A stretch of DNA of 64,000 bases, taken from assembly GCA_910587735.1 (NCBI GenBank), contig CAJUNT010000010.1:11682-75681 (forward strand), written 5' to 3'. The position numbers and the translations under genes were made by a program. The notes beneath the pieces were generated by a model that was not told the origin of the DNA, searched no databases, and was given only the letters and a program-made list of their open reading frames with translations. Source of the DNA: an uncultured Clostridia bacterium (GTDB lineage: Bacteria > Bacillota > Clostridia > Lachnospirales > Anaerotignaceae). Shown here piece by piece: positions 25,226 to 34,320 of the stretch (the stretch's first letter is position 1; each line of letters starts with the position of its first letter).

Positions 25226-25417
25226 TCTCTTGACCTATTTATAGCTATTTGCAATACACTAAAAATCTCTCCTAATTATTTATTACAAGATATACTAATA
25301 GATAATGAAGTTAGTAAAATGAAAGAACTTACAGAATTGTGGAAAAGTATCCCTCCTAGTCAACTGGAAATTGTTATTGCTATGATACAAGCAGTATTAA
25401 AATACAACAAAGATTAA
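25226..25417 (+). pseudogene. Remnant of an XRE-type regulator (C-terminal part)
   Basis: The frame encodes SLDLFIAICNTLKISPNYLL then ELTELWKSIPPSQLEIVIAMIQAVLKY, the C-terminal half of a Cro/CI-type HTH protein. The N-terminal helices are missing. The DNA left of about 25,225 reads as an unrelated fragment on the other strand (63 codons, 25063-25254), so a rearrangement joined two broken genes. The region 24,875-25,060 shows nothing else. Confidence 0.55.
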
Positions 25418-25430
25418 AAAATATACAAAA

Positions 25431-25460
25431 AATAACCATTTGAAAATTCAAATGGTTATT
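25431..25460 (+). terminator. Terminator after the XRE remnant
   Basis: AATAACCATTTG pairs with CAAATGGTTATT around AAAATT, a 12-bp stem. It persists although the gene is broken. Confidence 0.75.
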
Positions 25461-25484
25461 GATTAAATACTAATTTTATGGACG

Positions 25485-25735
25485 CTGTCCATACCTGCAA
25501 ACTTTCTTGAAAAAAAGTTTGACAAAGAACTTTAACTTTTGCGAACGCAATGATATCGTTATTTAAAAAGCAAAGCTTCAATGTTTTAGCAAAAGAATAT
25601 TTTTTTATTTGTGGGGCGTGGCATCAACACCCCACAAACTTTTTTGAAAAAAATTTTGACAAAAAACTTTACTTTTTGCGAACGCAATGATATCGTTTAA
25701 AGGAAAACTTCGTTTTTCATATTACAATGAGAAAT
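25485..25735. repeat. Dispersed intergenic repeat, copy 2 (compound)
   Basis: It contains GGACGCTGTCCATACCTGC, two blocks of CAAACTTTNTTGAAAAAAAG type and two copies of GCGAACGCAATGATATCGTT (about 25,547 and 25,678). It ends in GGAAAACTTCGTTTTTC. It looks like two elements arranged one after the other. Confidence 0.75.
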
Positions 25736-25759
25736 TATAGAAATAAAGGAGTACAAAAA

Positions 25760-27316
25760 ATGAGCATATTAAATGTAGAACATTTAACACACGGTTTTGG
25801 CGACAGAGCAATATTTAATGATATTTCTTTTCGTTTATTAAAAGGGGAACACGTTGGCTTTATTGGTGCAAATGGTGAGGGTAAATCAACATTTATGAGC
25901 ATTATCACAAACAAATTACAGCCTGATGAGGGTAAAATACAATGGGCGAAAAATGTACGTGTAGGATATATTGACCAACATACAGCTTTACAAAATGGGC
26001 AAACCATTCGTATGGTATTACAATCCGCTTTTTCATTTCTTTTTGAAAGAGAGGCATACATGAATGAATTATATAACAAAATGGCAGATGCTGAACCAGA
26101 CGAATTGCAAAAAATGATGGATGAAACGGGAGAAATACAAGATTTTCTCACATATCATGATTTTTATGCCATTGATTCTAAAGTAGAGGAAATTGCTAGG
26201 GCTTTTGGGCTGTATGATATTGGTTTAGATAAACAAGTGTCAGAACTCTCTGGAGGACAACGTACTAAAGTATTACTTGCGAAATTGCTTTTAGAAAAGC
26301 CTGATATACTTCTTTTGGACGAGCCTACAAACTATTTGGACGAACAACATATTGCCTGGTTGAAAAGATATTTACAGGAATATGAAAACGCTTTTATATT
26401 AATTTCTCATGATATGCCTTTTTTGAATAGTGTTATCAATATCATTTATCATGTTGAAAATGCTAAAATTGACCGCTATGTGGGGGATTATGAAAAATTT
26501 CAACAAAGCTATGCTATGAAACAATCACAACTGGAGGCGGCATACAAAAAACAACAGCAGGAAATTGTAGAATTAAAAGATTTTGTAGCAAGAAATAAAG
26601 CAAGAGTTGCTACAAGAAATATGGCCATGTCACGTCAGAAAAAGCTGGATAAAATGGAAGTCATAGAACTCGCAAAACAAAAACCAAAACCAGAATTCCA
26701 TTTTAAAGAGGCACGTGCTGCAAGCAGATATATATTTCAAACAAAAGATTTAGTAATAGGCTATGATGTACCTTTGTCTAAACCTCTTACATTGGAAATG
26801 GAAAGAGGAGATAAAATTGCATTAACAGGCGCAAATGGTATCGGTAAAACAACACTTTTAAAAAGTATGATAGGATTGATACCTCCAATTTCTGGTACTT
26901 GTGAATTGGGCGATTATATACACATGGGATATTTTGAACAAGAAGTACAATATGATAACACAACTACTTGTATTGATGAAATATGGAAGGAATTCCCTTC
27001 CTTTACACAATATGAAGTGCGCTCTGCACTCGCAAAATGTGGGCTGACAACAAAACATATTGAAAGTAAAGTAAAAGTATTGAGTGGTGGCGAACAGGCA
27101 AAAGTCCGTTTGTGTAAAATTATGAATAGAGAAAGTAATGTATTGGTGTTGGACGAGCCAACAAACCATTTGGACGTGGAGGCAAAAGAGGAACTGAAAA
27201 GAGCATTGCAGAATTATAAGGGAAGTATACTTTTGATTTGTCATGAAACTGAATTTTATAGTGATGTTGTAAATAAAATTTGGAATGGTGAACAATGGAC
27301 TACAAAACAACTTTAA
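25760..27316 (+). CDS. ABC-F family ATPase (YbiT/Uup-like)
   Basis: This 518-residue soluble protein has two ABC domains and no membrane helices. Domain 1 has GANGEGKSTF, LSGGQRTKVLLAKLLL and LLLDEPTNYLD; domain 2 has GANGIGKTTLL, LSGGEQAKVRLCKIM and VLVLDEPTNHLD. A charged linker with many K/R/Q lies between them. ABC-F proteins act on ribosomes in translation control or antibiotic protection. AAAGGAG precedes ATG 25760, which is preferred over the 11-codon longer frame. No antibiotic-resistance leader peptide is evident. Confidence 0.9.
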   Translation: MSILNVEHLTHGFGDRAIFNDISFRLLKGEHVGFIGANGEGKSTFMSIITNKLQPDEGKIQWAKNVRVGYIDQHTALQNGQTIRMVLQSAFSFLFEREAYMNELYNKMADAEPDELQKMMDETGEIQDFLTYHDFYAIDSKVEEIARAFGLYDIGLDKQVSELSGGQRTKVLLAKLLLEKPDILLLDEPTNYLDEQHIAWLKRYLQEYENAFILISHDMPFLNSVINIIYHVENAKIDRYVGDYEKFQQSYAMKQSQLEAAYKKQQQEIVELKDFVARNKARVATRNMAMSRQKKLDKMEVIELAKQKPKPEFHFKEARAASRYIFQTKDLVIGYDVPLSKPLTLEMERGDKIALTGANGIGKTTLLKSMIGLIPPISGTCELGDYIHMGYFEQEVQYDNTTTCIDEIWKEFPSFTQYEVRSALAKCGLTTKHIESKVKVLSGGEQAKVRLCKIMNRESNVLVLDEPTNHLDVEAKEELKRALQNYKGSILLICHETEFYSDVVNKIWNGEQWTTKQL

Positions 27317-27334
27317 ATGATAAATGAATAAATA

Positions 27335-27625
27335 GTGTTCATAAAAAGAAAAGTTTTTTATAGAACTGCGTTGGCAAAAGTAAAAGTTTTTTGTCAAACT
27401 TTTTTTCAAAAAAGTTTGTGGGTGTGGGTGAAACCCACAAATAAAAGTTATTTTTTATAAAATCTCTTAAACATTTTTATGGAAAATTTATAATACACTT
27501 TTTACTAAATATCATTTTGTTTTGTTAAGACATTGAGAGCGCTGCTCTCAAACTCTTGCAAGCTTTTTAAAAAAAGCTTGGCAAAAACTTTAATGGGAAA
27601 ACTTCGTTTTCCCTATCGTGAACGG
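27335..27625. repeat. Dispersed intergenic repeat, copy 3 (long form)
   Basis: It starts AGTGTTCATAAAAAG and has TTTTTTGTCAAACTTTTTTT with its inverted partner and a GTGGGTGTGGGTGAAACCCAC hairpin. GAGAGCGCTGCTCTC and AAGCTTGGCAAAAACTT follow, with GGGAAAACTTCGTTTTCCC and GTGAACGG at the end. It fills the gap between the ABC-F gene and the next terminator. Confidence 0.8.
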
Positions 27626-27637
27626 AAGTTTATTAAT

Positions 27638-27666
27638 AAAAAAGCTGTGGATATCCACAGCTTTTT
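27638..27666 (-). terminator. Terminator of Cys-rich microprotein gene
   Basis: AAAAGCTGTGGAT and ATCCACAGCTTTT form a near-perfect palindrome flanked by A and T runs. Confidence 0.8.
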
Positions 27667-27679
27667 AAGTATTTTGTGA

Positions 27680-27868
27680 TTAGCAGCCACAATTATTTCC
27701 GAGCTGGTTATTATTATTACCGCAGCAGCAAAGCAATAATATAATCCATATCCAAGAACTATCTCCGCCGCCTATGCAGCCGCCATTATTGCCGTTACCA
27801 CAGCAGCACAACAACAATATAATCCATATCCAGCTTTCTCCATTACATCCACATCCAAATCCATTCAT
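27680..27868 (-). CDS. Cys/Gly-rich membrane microprotein with internal duplication
   Basis: The 62-residue protein contains ESWIWIILLLCCCGNGNN and then SSWIWIILLLCCCGNNNN, a clear tandem duplication of a hydrophobic segment capped by CCC. Similar genes in Clostridia are labelled chorion class high-cysteine proteins; their role is unknown. AAGGAGG precedes the ATG. The two short hydrophobic stretches could insert in a membrane or a spore layer. Confidence 0.7.
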   Translation of the reverse strand: MNGFGCGCNGESWIWIILLLCCCGNGNNGGCIGGGDSSWIWIILLLCCCGNNNNQLGNNCGC

Positions 27869-27977
27869 ACAATAATACCTCCTTAAATTTAAGAAATGAT
27901 TTCTTGTTACATCTCTATACTATGAGGCATTTTGTAAAATATTGCCTGTCTATTTAAAATTTTTTTGTCGTACAAGC

Positions 27978-28307
27978 TCAAATTTCTGTTCTTTCATGAA
28001 ATTGTTTTAAATTGGACTCTTTTAATTCTCTTTTTTTCAATTCTTCAAATACATCGTCCCATGTGATTTGTTTTTCTGATAAAAGTACACTGATATGATA
28101 CAGTAAATCTGATAATTCATATATCACTTCGTTTTTATCATTGTTTTTAGCTGCAATAATGGTTTCGGCGGTTTCTTCTCCTACTTTTTTTAATATTTTA
28201 TCTAATCCCTTTTCAAAAAGATAATTGGTATAAGAGCCTTGTTTTGGATTGATTTTTCTGTCTGATATAATATCATATAATTGATATAAAACTTCTTTAT
28301 TGTCCAT
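27978..28307 (-). CDS. hisE: Phosphoribosyl-ATP diphosphatase
   Basis: The 109-residue enzyme hydrolyses phosphoribosyl-ATP to phosphoribosyl-AMP, step 2 of histidine synthesis. The all-alpha MazG-like fold is shown by LYDIISDRKINPKQGSYTNY, KVGEETAETIIAAKNNDK and YELSDLLYHISVLL. It starts one base into the hisI stop codon, so the two are translationally coupled. No other his genes are present here. Confidence 0.93.
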   Translation of the reverse strand: MDNKEVLYQLYDIISDRKINPKQGSYTNYLFEKGLDKILKKVGEETAETIIAAKNNDKNEVIYELSDLLYHISVLLSEKQITWDDVFEELKKRELKESNLKQFHERTEI

Positions 28308-28651
28308 TATAATATTTCCTCCCCTTTTTGATTTCTATAAAAACAAGAGCGTTTTCCAGTATGACACGCTGCTCCTTTTTGTTCTATTTTAATTAATACT
28401 GCATCTGCATCACAATCGTATAATATTTCTTTTACATATTGAAAATGTCCTGATGTTTCTCCTTTGTGCCATAATTGTTTGCGACTTCTGCTATAATAAT
28501 GTACAGTACCTTTTTGTAATGTGAGTTCCATAGCTTGTCTGTTGGCATATGCTAACATAAGTACTTGTCCATTTTCAAAATCTTGTGTGATGATAGGAAT
28601 GAGCCCTTTTTCATCAAATTTTAATTCATCTATGAATGAAAATGTGTTCAT
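28307..28651 (-). CDS. hisI: Phosphoribosyl-AMP cyclohydrolase
   Basis: The 114-residue enzyme opens the adenine ring of phosphoribosyl-AMP, step 3 of histidine synthesis. Visible motifs are MLAYANRQAMELTLQKGTVHYYSRSRKQLWHKGETSGH, then DCDADAVLIKI and CHTGKRSCFY, with the zinc and magnesium binding Cys, Asp and His residues. ATG 28651 follows AAGGAG; the longer frame from 28711 runs into the repeat. hisI and hisE are separate here rather than fused. Confidence 0.94.
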   Translation of the reverse strand: MNTFSFIDELKFDEKGLIPIITQDFENGQVLMLAYANRQAMELTLQKGTVHYYSRSRKQLWHKGETSGHFQYVKEILYDCDADAVLIKIEQKGAACHTGKRSCFYRNQKGEEIL

Positions 28652-28682
28652 ATTTTTACTCCTTTGTGTTGTTGTGAAATAG

Positions 28683-28775
28683 TGTTCGCAAATGATAAAG
28701 TTTTTTGTCAAACTTTTTAGGGGAAAAGCTTCAGTAAAACTTTACTGGAAAAATTCGTTTTCCACATTGCGAACA
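28683..28775. repeat. Dispersed intergenic repeat, copy 4 (minimal form with clean inverted ends)
   Basis: This 93-bp copy begins TGTTCGCAAATG and ends CATTGCGAACA, inverted repeats with one inserted base. Between are TTTTTTGTCAAACTTTTT and GGAAAAATTCGTTTTCC. It is the simplest example of the family. Confidence 0.85.
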
Positions 28776-28801
28776 GGATTTTATAATATTTATTTTAGCA
28801 T

Positions 28802-28836
28802 AATAAAGCCATAGAAATATACTATGGCTTTATTAC
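28802..28836 (-). terminator. Terminator of dsdA
   Basis: AATAAAGCCATAG pairs with CTATGGCTTTATT around AAATATA, just 3' of the leftward dsdA gene. Confidence 0.85.
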
Positions 28837-28845
28837 AAAATACTA

Positions 28846-30177
28846 TTAAAGATAGGTATTCATATATTCTTTTCTAATTTCTTCTGGTACAAGACTACCA
28901 CCTGTTGCCCATGCAATGTGTATAGCATTATGCATTTTTTGCTCTAAATGATATTTTGAAATATATTCTTTTGCTTCATTACATTGGAACATATCTACAA
29001 CACCCATAAATGATGCACAAGCAGAAGGTTCTAAAAATATATTTTCGGTATTTACAATGTCACGCATGAAATCATATATTCTTCTATCTTCTAATGTCAT
29101 TTCACCACTCAATATATTTTTCATAACACCACCAACAAATCCAGACGGTCTGCCTACTGCTAAACCATCAGCGTGTGTTTGTCCAGAAAGCCCAAAATCC
29201 TGCACACAAATTTTATTTTGCATACCTGAAGCCATACCCAAAAGCATACAAGGTGCTGGAGTGGTTTCTACAAAAAATACATGAACATTATCACCAAAAA
29301 GCTGTTTTAATCCAAATGTAACACCACCAGGAGCACCACCAACACCACAAGGAATATATACAAAAAGAGGGTGGTTTTCATCTATTGTGATTCCTTTTTC
29401 AGTAAACTGTGACTGCAAACGTTTTGCAGCAACAGCATAACCTAAAAATAATGTTACAGAATTTTCATCATCTACAAAATAACTGCTTGGGTCTGCGTCA
29501 GATTGTTTTCTGCCTACTTCTACCGCTTTACTATAATCGTCTGCATATTCTACTACAACTGCACCCCTTTGACGCAACAAATCCTTTTTCCATTGTTTTG
29601 CATCTGCTGACATATGCACGATAACATGAAAACCAAGTGCAGCACTCATAATACCTATACTCATACCTAAATTGCCCGTAGAGCCTACTTGTATTTTAAA
29701 TTGATTAAAAAATGATTTCATTTCTGGAGAGGCAAAAACGCTATAATCATCTGTTAATTTAATTTTGCCGTGTTCTAATGCTAAATCTTCAGCATGCTTT
29801 AATACTTCATAAATACCACCACGTGCTTTTACAGAACCAGAAATTGCTAAATGACTATCTTGTTTTACAAAAAGTTTACCTGAAATAGATATGTTGTATT
29901 CTTTTTCTAAATGTTTTTTCATATTTTCAATTTCTGTAAGAGGAGATTCTATTAAACCATTTTGTGGTTCTGTTTCTGTAAAACATTTTTTTATAAAAGG
30001 TGCAAAACGTGCAAGACGTTTTTCAGCATCTTCTATGTCTGACATAGTGATATTGATTTTTGACAGTGCTGTTTTTGCATCTTCTAATTCTTCATTTAGC
30101 CAAAATACTTCTTCGCCAGAAGCGATTCTTTTCAGTAATGGCTGGTTTTTCATTTGTTCCCAAAGCGCTTTTTCCAT
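28846..30177 (-). CDS. dsdA: D-serine ammonia-lyase
   Basis: The 443-residue PLP enzyme converts D-serine to pyruvate and ammonia. SGSVKARGG places the cofactor lysine at K118, the same number as in the E. coli enzyme. The phosphate loop is STGNLGMSIG, and CGVGGAPGG is also present. ATG 30186 lies too close to AAAGGA, so the second in-frame ATG at 30177 is chosen; it gives nearly the family length. It is divergent from cggR. Neither a DsdC-type regulator nor a transporter is adjacent. Confidence 0.93.
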   Translation of the reverse strand: MEKALWEQMKNQPLLKRIASGEEVFWLNEELEDAKTALSKINITMSDIEDAEKRLARFAPFIKKCFTETEPQNGLIESPLTEIENMKKHLEKEYNISISGKLFVKQDSHLAISGSVKARGGIYEVLKHAEDLALEHGKIKLTDDYSVFASPEMKSFFNQFKIQVGSTGNLGMSIGIMSAALGFHVIVHMSADAKQWKKDLLRQRGAVVVEYADDYSKAVEVGRKQSDADPSSYFVDDENSVTLFLGYAVAAKRLQSQFTEKGITIDENHPLFVYIPCGVGGAPGGVTFGLKQLFGDNVHVFFVETTPAPCMLLGMASGMQNKICVQDFGLSGQTHADGLAVGRPSGFVGGVMKNILSGEMTLEDRRIYDFMRDIVNTENIFLEPSACASFMGVVDMFQCNEAKEYISKYHLEQKMHNAIHIAWATGGSLVPEEIRKEYMNTYL

Positions 30178-30404
30178 AACTATCATTCCTTTCTCATTTG
30201 ATGTAATGTGTATTGAAAATAGTATATATCAAAAATTTTATTTCAGCAAGTACTATAAAAAAAGAAGTATATTTTTAAACAGTGTGACTATAATATAAGC
30301 AGTACATTTTTTTTATGACATAATATTATAGATATTGTTTACAAATTGTAATTTTACAAAAAAAATTTTAGTTATTTTTTCATTTGTATACATGAGTAAA
30401 TATA

Positions 30405-30433
30405 TTGAAAATTTTTGGTAAATGTTTTATAAT
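30405..30433 (+). promoter_or_regulatory. cggR promoter
   Basis: TTGAAA (30405-30410) and TATAAT (30428-30433) are separated by 17 bases. The remainder of 30,178-30,400 shows no gene. Confidence 0.7.
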
Positions 30434-30497
30434 ATAGTCAAGCCTATTAGATGTACAATAATAGTAACATTGCTGATAGGTTTTCCTTTGACGACCA

Positions 30498-30526
30498 GTG
30501 GGACGAAAAATGAAAGGTGGGACGAA
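30498..30526 (+). promoter_or_regulatory. CggR-type operator (direct repeats)
   Basis: GTGGGACGAA occurs twice, at 30498 and 30517, giving 19-base periodicity, close to the direct GGGAC repeats of the Bacillus CggR operator. It lies downstream of the promoter and overlaps the ribosome site of cggR, so binding would block transcription elongation or initiation. Confidence 0.7.
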
Positions 30527-30528
30527 TT

Positions 30529-31578
30529 ATGTCCCTTTACAAAGAGAATTTAATGGACACATTACAAATGATGAAAAAAATAGCACCCGAAGAAATGACA
30601 GCGTTAGTAAGAAGATATCGCATATTGCGTGCCATTCGTTTACTACAGCCAGTAGGCAGAAGAACAATTTCTCTTTCATTGGATTTTTCGGAAAGGACTG
30701 TCCGCAACGAAACAGAAAAACTGCATATGCAGCAGTTGATAGCGGTTTCAAGGGAAGGAATGAATGTGACAGAAGAAGGCGAAAAAATACTCATGGGTAT
30801 GGAACCATTTATAAAATATATAGATGGTATTACTGCTTTTGAAAAAAAATTGACAAAATTGTTAAATATTACAGAGGCGTATATTGCAGAGGAATGCTGT
30901 AAAAATGTGCAAAAAGAATTAGGAAGGATTGCAGCAGAAGTTGTGTTACGTAATATCAATAAAGAAAGTAAAATTGCTTTAACAGGGGGCTCTACACTTG
31001 CTAATATGGTGGAGACAATGCCTTTTTCAAATACAAAAAAAGCAGAGCTTGTGATACCAGCAAGGGGGAGCATTGGCGGCATATTGGAACAGCAGGCAGA
31101 TACATTGGCGGCTGGGCTTGCCGAAAAATTGGGGGCTAAATATAGACTTTTACAGCTTCCTGACCATATGAGTAAAAAAGCCTTCGACGAAATGAAACAA
31201 CAGCCATTGATACAGCAAACATTAAAAGAAATCAGACAAACAGATGTTCTGATTTTGGGTGTTGGAAATGCTTTGGAAATGGCAAAAAAAAGACAGGTTG
31301 CATCTGATGTTTATGAATTTCTTTTAAAAAAAGGTGCAGTAGCAGAAATGTTAGGCTACTATTTGGATAGCGAGGGCACAATCGTATATACTTCTTATTC
31401 TATAGGACTGCGATTGAAAGAATTAAACAGAATGAAAAAAATCATTGTTGTAGCAGCAGGAAAAAATAAAGCCGAGAGTCTTGTTGCTGTCTGTAAAAGA
31501 ATGCCTCAAGCTATACTCATAACAGACACAGCAACGGCAAAAGAAATGATTAAAATTGCAGAAAAAAATAATATGTGA
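30529..31578 (+). CDS. cggR: Central glycolytic genes regulator, SorC family
   Basis: The 349-residue repressor has an N-terminal HTH (RRYRILRAIRLLQPVGRRTI and LDFSERTVRNETEKL) and a C-terminal SorC sugar-binding domain with IALTGGSTLANMVETMPF, VIPARGSIGG, ILGVGNALEMAKKR and VVAAGKNKAESL. In Bacillus it senses fructose-1,6-bisphosphate and represses gapA-pgk-tpiA-gpmI-eno. AAAGGTGGG supports ATG 30529. Here pgk, not gapA, is the next gene, 434 bp away. Confidence 0.9.
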   Translation: MSLYKENLMDTLQMMKKIAPEEMTALVRRYRILRAIRLLQPVGRRTISLSLDFSERTVRNETEKLHMQQLIAVSREGMNVTEEGEKILMGMEPFIKYIDGITAFEKKLTKLLNITEAYIAEECCKNVQKELGRIAAEVVLRNINKESKIALTGGSTLANMVETMPFSNTKKAELVIPARGSIGGILEQQADTLAAGLAEKLGAKYRLLQLPDHMSKKAFDEMKQQPLIQQTLKEIRQTDVLILGVGNALEMAKKRQVASDVYEFLLKKGAVAEMLGYYLDSEGTIVYTSYSIGLRLKELNRMKKIIVVAAGKNKAESLVAVCKRMPQAILITDTATAKEMIKIAEKNNM

Positions 31579-31639
31579 AAGTATGCAATAAAACAAAAGA
31601 AAAATATTTTTCAGATACTGATAATATCAGTTTGTTAAT

Positions 31640-31745
31640 AAAGTCTTTTTGTGGATTTTGTCCACACCTGCAAACTTTTCCTCTAAAAAGTTTGACAAAA
31701 AACTTTACTGGAAAAACTAGCGTTTTTCCTTATAAAGCGAAGTGT
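31640..31745. repeat. Dispersed intergenic repeat, copy 5
   Basis: It contains GTGGATTTTGTCCACACCTG, then CAAACTTTTCCTCTAAAAAG and GTTTGACAAAAAACTTTACTGG, then GGAAAAACTAGCGTTTTTCC. The rest of 31,579-32,012 has only the AT-rich pgk leader with AGGAAAGGAG; a TATACT box lies near 31,811. Confidence 0.75.
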
Positions 31746-32012
31746 AGACATAGCCCGCAATGTTTTTTGACAAGCTGAATATTTGTGGGGGTTTTAAAAA
31801 TAATTTGTAGTATACTGAAATAAAAAAGAATAATGCTATAAAACAATAGAGAAGTAAAAAATATTGGGAATGAAAATAACAAAATGAAATATAAAACATT
31901 TTTGTGATATGATTATAAAGTAGTTTTGTTTTTGGAGAGTGTGTGCGGAGGCATGACTTTCATAAAATTATTTTAAACAACCTGTAAAGAGTAGGAAAGG
32001 AGATTAAAAATT

Positions 32013-33206
32013 ATGCTGAACAAAAAATCGGTGGAGGACTTAGCAGTAAAAGGTAAAAAGGTGCTTGTAAGATGTGATTTTAATGTACCATTGCAAGATG
32101 GTGTCATTACAGATGAAAACAGAATTGTTGCGGCATTGCCAACAATACAGAAATTGATAAAAGATGGAGCAAAAGTTATACTCTGCTCACATATGGGAAA
32201 ACCAAAAGGAGAACCTAAACCAGAACTTTCACTTGCTCCTGTTGCAAAACGCCTTTCTGAAAAATTAGGCAAAGAAGTTGTATTTGCAAAAGATGATACT
32301 GTTGTGGGAGAAAATGCAAAAAAAGCAGTTTCAGAAATGAAAGACGGCGATGTAGTATTATTGGAAAATACACGTTATAGAAAAGAAGAAACAAAAAATG
32401 AAGATAATTTCAGCCAAGAGTTAGCAAGTCTTGCAGAAGTATTTGTAAATGATGCATTTGGCTCTAGCCATAGAGCGCATTGCTCTACTGTGGGCGTTAC
32501 AAAATATGTAAAAGAGTCTGCTGTTGGCTATTTAATGGATAAAGAAATCAATTTCCTTGGAAATGCTGTAAACAATCCAGAAAGACCATTTGTAGCAATA
32601 TTAGGCGGTTCTAAAGTATCTGATAAAATCAATGTAATTAATAATCTTCTTGAAAAAGTAGATACATTGATTATTGGTGGTGGTATGGCTTATACATTTG
32701 CAGTAGCACAAGGTGGAAAAGTAGGTAACTCTCTTTTAGAAGCAGATAAAGTGGAATACGCAAAAGAAATGATGAAAAAAGCAGAAGAAAAAGGCGTAAA
32801 ATTCCTGATACCAGTAGATACAGTGATTACAAAAGAATTTAAAAATGATACAGAATTTAAAACAGTTCCTACAAAAGAAATACCAGATGAATGGCAAGGA
32901 CTTGACATTGGTGAAAAATCCAGAGAATTGTTTGCAGACGCAATTAAAAATGCAAAAACAGTAGTATGGAATGGTCCTATGGGCGTATTTGAATTTGCTA
33001 ATTTTGCAAAAGGTACAGAAGCAGTTGCAGAAGCATTGGCTAATATTGATGCAACAACAATTATAGGTGGTGGAGATTCCGCAGCAGCAGTAAATCAGTT
33101 GGGATATGGTAGCAAAATGACTCATATTTCAACAGGCGGTGGCGCATCTCTTGAATTTTTGGAAGGAAAAGAATTACCAGGCGTTGTAGCCGTAGATGAT
33201 AAATAA
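32013..33206 (+). CDS. pgk: Phosphoglycerate kinase
   Basis: The 397-residue enzyme makes ATP from 1,3-bisphosphoglycerate. Signatures are KVLVRCDFNVPLQDG near the start, SHMGKPKGEP, LLENTRYRKEE, GSSHRAHCSTVG and the C-terminal nucleotide loop GGGDSAAAV with STGGGASLEFLEGKELPGV. Full length, with AAAGGAG before the ATG. First glycolytic enzyme gene after cggR. Confidence 0.97.
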   Translation: MLNKKSVEDLAVKGKKVLVRCDFNVPLQDGVITDENRIVAALPTIQKLIKDGAKVILCSHMGKPKGEPKPELSLAPVAKRLSEKLGKEVVFAKDDTVVGENAKKAVSEMKDGDVVLLENTRYRKEETKNEDNFSQELASLAEVFVNDAFGSSHRAHCSTVGVTKYVKESAVGYLMDKEINFLGNAVNNPERPFVAILGGSKVSDKINVINNLLEKVDTLIIGGGMAYTFAVAQGGKVGNSLLEADKVEYAKEMMKKAEEKGVKFLIPVDTVITKEFKNDTEFKTVPTKEIPDEWQGLDIGEKSRELFADAIKNAKTVVWNGPMGVFEFANFAKGTEAVAEALANIDATTIIGGGDSAAAVNQLGYGSKMTHISTGGGASLEFLEGKELPGVVAVDDK

Positions 33207-33234
33207 TAAATAATTATAAAATAATGTGTATTAA

Positions 33235-33325
33235 AAAGTTTTTTGTCCGACTTTTTTATAAAAAAGTTGGTAGATGTTAAACTCTCGCTAACTTCACTAA
33301 AAAGTTGGACAAAACTTTGTTTTAC
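33235..33325. repeat. Dispersed intergenic repeat, copy 6
   Basis: TTTTTTGTCCGACTTTTTTA with its AAAAAAGTTGG partner, and AAAAAGTTGGACAAAACTTTG at the end. The GGAAAACTTCGTTTTCC unit is absent. Confidence 0.7.
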
Positions 33326-33355
33326 TAATTATAGTATTCTATAAGGGAAAATGTC

Positions 33356-34252
33356 ATGAAAAAATATATAATAATGGTAATTATGATATGTTTTTTTGCA
33401 GTTCCGTTTACTGCATTTGCAGAAGAAAACAACAATAATATACAAAAGAAAACATTGCAACAACAGGTAGAACAACAATATATTGAGCCAGAGGATTATA
33501 TACCAGTTTTGATGTATCACCATTTTAAAACAGAAGAAGTAGAGCCTGGTAATGGTGCAAATATGCATATTGACGAATTTGAAGAACATATGAAAACATT
33601 ACAGCAGGCAGGATATACACCTATTTTTTTAAGTGAATTGTATGACATTATGAAACAGGCACAAATTGAAAAAGAAACTGGTGTTGTAGTGCCAGAATTA
33701 CAGTTAGATAAAAAATATGTTGTAATTACAATAGATGATGGATATAGAAGTAATTATGAACTCGCTTATCCCCTTTTGCAAAAATATAATATGAAAGCGT
33801 GTATTTCTGTGATTACTTCCCGTATTCATACAGGGTATGTTTATTCATCAAAAGAAATTGAAAAAATGAGCTGGGAAAATCTGAATGAAATGCAAAATAG
33901 TGGTTTAGTGGAAATATACAGCCATACATATGACCATGAACCAGTGGGGGATAGAATTTATACAGATGTGCGTTCTTCTATACAAAAAGGTGAAGAAATG
34001 CTTGATAAACAGCTTGAAAATAGAAGCCCTGTTAGTGTACTGACGTATCCTAATGGAAATTATAGAAAAAATATAGCATTGCTAATGTATATTTATATGG
34101 GCTATGATTTACAGCTTACTACAAACAGTGATGTTGTAAACAGAAATACAAGCGTGTTAGAAGTTCCTAGAATTACAGTCAATTCTGGCTGGACAGGAGA
34201 ACAACTTTTACAAAAAATAGAACAAACAGCACAAAAAACATTTCAACAATAA
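33356..34252 (+). CDS. Secreted polysaccharide deacetylase, tandem copy 1
   Basis: The 298-residue protein has a signal peptide (MKKYIIMVIMICFFAVPFTA, cut near AFAEE). After a Q/N-rich linker comes a NodB-type domain with VLMYHHF, VVITIDDGYRSNYELAYPLL, SHTYDHEP (HxxxH metal site) and LTYPNGNYRK. It should remove acetyl groups from cell-wall or exopolysaccharide sugars. No good Shine-Dalgarno is seen besides AAGGGA 13 bases upstream. It interrupts the pgk-tpiA order. Confidence 0.88.
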   Translation: MKKYIIMVIMICFFAVPFTAFAEENNNNIQKKTLQQQVEQQYIEPEDYIPVLMYHHFKTEEVEPGNGANMHIDEFEEHMKTLQQAGYTPIFLSELYDIMKQAQIEKETGVVVPELQLDKKYVVITIDDGYRSNYELAYPLLQKYNMKACISVITSRIHTGYVYSSKEIEKMSWENLNEMQNSGLVEIYSHTYDHEPVGDRIYTDVRSSIQKGEEMLDKQLENRSPVSVLTYPNGNYRKNIALLMYIYMGYDLQLTTNSDVVNRNTSVLEVPRITVNSGWTGEQLLQKIEQTAQKTFQQ

Positions 34253-34320
34253 AATATAGTAAAAATGAAATATTTTCATATTGAATAAAGGGCAACAAAG
34301 ACAGCTAAGGGGATAATATT

